Positions 5,988-6,351 of a stretch of DNA of 6,351 bases are shown here, piece by piece. The notes beneath the pieces were generated by a model. The model made no database searches. It was given only the letters and a program-made list of their open reading frames with translations, and was not told the origin of the DNA. Position numbers and translations under genes: made by a program. Source of the DNA: Sneathiella sp. (GTDB lineage Bacteria > Pseudomonadota > Alphaproteobacteria > Sneathiellales > Sneathiellaceae); assembly GCA_016765515.1 (NCBI GenBank), contig JAESPT010000292.1:1-6351 (forward strand), written 5' to 3'. Each line of letters opens with the position of its first letter. Positions within the stretch are counted from its first letter, which is position 1.

Positions 5988-6351
5988 CTAGCCTGTGAAG
6001 TATGCGATCAGTAAGTAAATTCCCGCAGCCATTAAAGCGGCGCACGGAACTGTGATGACCCAAGCCGCGATAATGGTAAGAAAATGAGAGCGGCGCACAA
6101 GTTTTTTACGTTTGGAGTTTCTTTTACTATCTTCAGAAATTGGCAGGTTACTTTCGGGATGAATTTTTCCTTTGCGCAGTTCACTTCTCAACAGTCGAGC
6201 CCGGCGTTCCGTATCCCATTCACGGTAGAAACCAACACCGAAAATGGCACCGACAGCAATATGGGTTGAACTCACAGGCAGTCCGAGGGCCGATGCGATC
6301 AAAACCGTGATGCCGGCTGATAAAGACACACAAAATGCCCGCATAGGATTC
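5988..6351 (-). CDS. PiT-family inorganic phosphate transporter, C-terminal part
   Basis: The last 120 or so residues of a PiT (PitA-like) inner-membrane phosphate permease, which imports phosphate, usually as a metal-phosphate complex, driven by protons or sodium. The frame stays open to the window edge (…NPMRAFCVSLSAG…), so the Met at 6344 is internal and the 5' part is missing. The diagnostic PiT repeat GLPVSSTHIAVGAIFGVGF is present. It is followed by a basic cytoplasmic loop of about 45 residues (from YREWDTERR to KKLVRRSH) and a last membrane helix, LTIIAAWVITVPCAALMAAG, continuing to the C-terminus. The loop and the RRSH-LTIIAAW ending are like those of other alphaproteobacterial PiT proteins. 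It converges on the LysR gene with a 28-nt gap. A phoU-like partner gene, if any, would lie outside the window. Confidence 0.93.
   Translation of the reverse strand, partial: NPMRAFCVSLSAGITVLIASALGLPVSSTHIAVGAIFGVGFYREWDTERRARLLRSELRKGKIHPESNLPISEDSKRNSKRKKLVRRSHFLTIIAAWVITVPCAALMAAGIYLLIAYFTG

Noticed and set aside
6342..6344. ATG as the start of a complete 118-residue protein
   Set aside because: The frame continues to the window edge with Asn-Pro before the Met, matching an internal PiT segment, so the gene is truncated by the window rather than complete.

Overview
This 6.35 kb window looks like ordinary chromosomal sequence from an alphaproteobacterium of moderate GC content. The evidence is the 163-residue xanthine phosphoribosyltransferase, longer than the 152-residue E. 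coli Gpt and similar in style to alphaproteobacterial versions; an NnrU-family membrane protein; and the sequence style of the PiT phosphate transporter end. I cannot name the genus. I see no insertion sequence, prophage, tRNA, rRNA or CRISPR array, and no gene-free stretch exceeds about 130 bases.

Left block, minus strand (100-3284): transcription runs gpt (purine salvage), then hyi (hydroxypyruvate-isomerase-like TIM barrel), then a ClC chloride carrier with two C-terminal CBS domains. The gpt-hyi gap is 13 nt and the hyi-clc gap is 79 nt. A gpt-hyi operon is likely; clc may be co-transcribed or have its own promoter. A hairpin follows the clc stop.

Middle, plus strand (3412-4481): an unrecognised 80-residue, winged-helix-like protein is divergent from gpt across 127 bp that holds two perfect palindromes. 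It is followed by nnrU, a polytopic membrane protein.

Right block (4503-6351): a PaaI-type hotdog thioesterase on the minus strand is divergent from a LysR regulator on the plus strand. Their shared 101 bp region carries inverted repeats, so the regulator may control the thioesterase, itself, or both. The LysR gene converges on the 3' end of a PiT phosphate transporter whose 5' part lies outside the window.

The genes are mostly independent housekeeping or transport functions and I find no convincing new multi-gene system. The points most worth a second look are channel-like substitutions in the ClC protein, the gpt-hyi pairing, the possibly leaderless 80-residue protein, and perfect inverted repeats that overlap stop codons at both convergent junctions.
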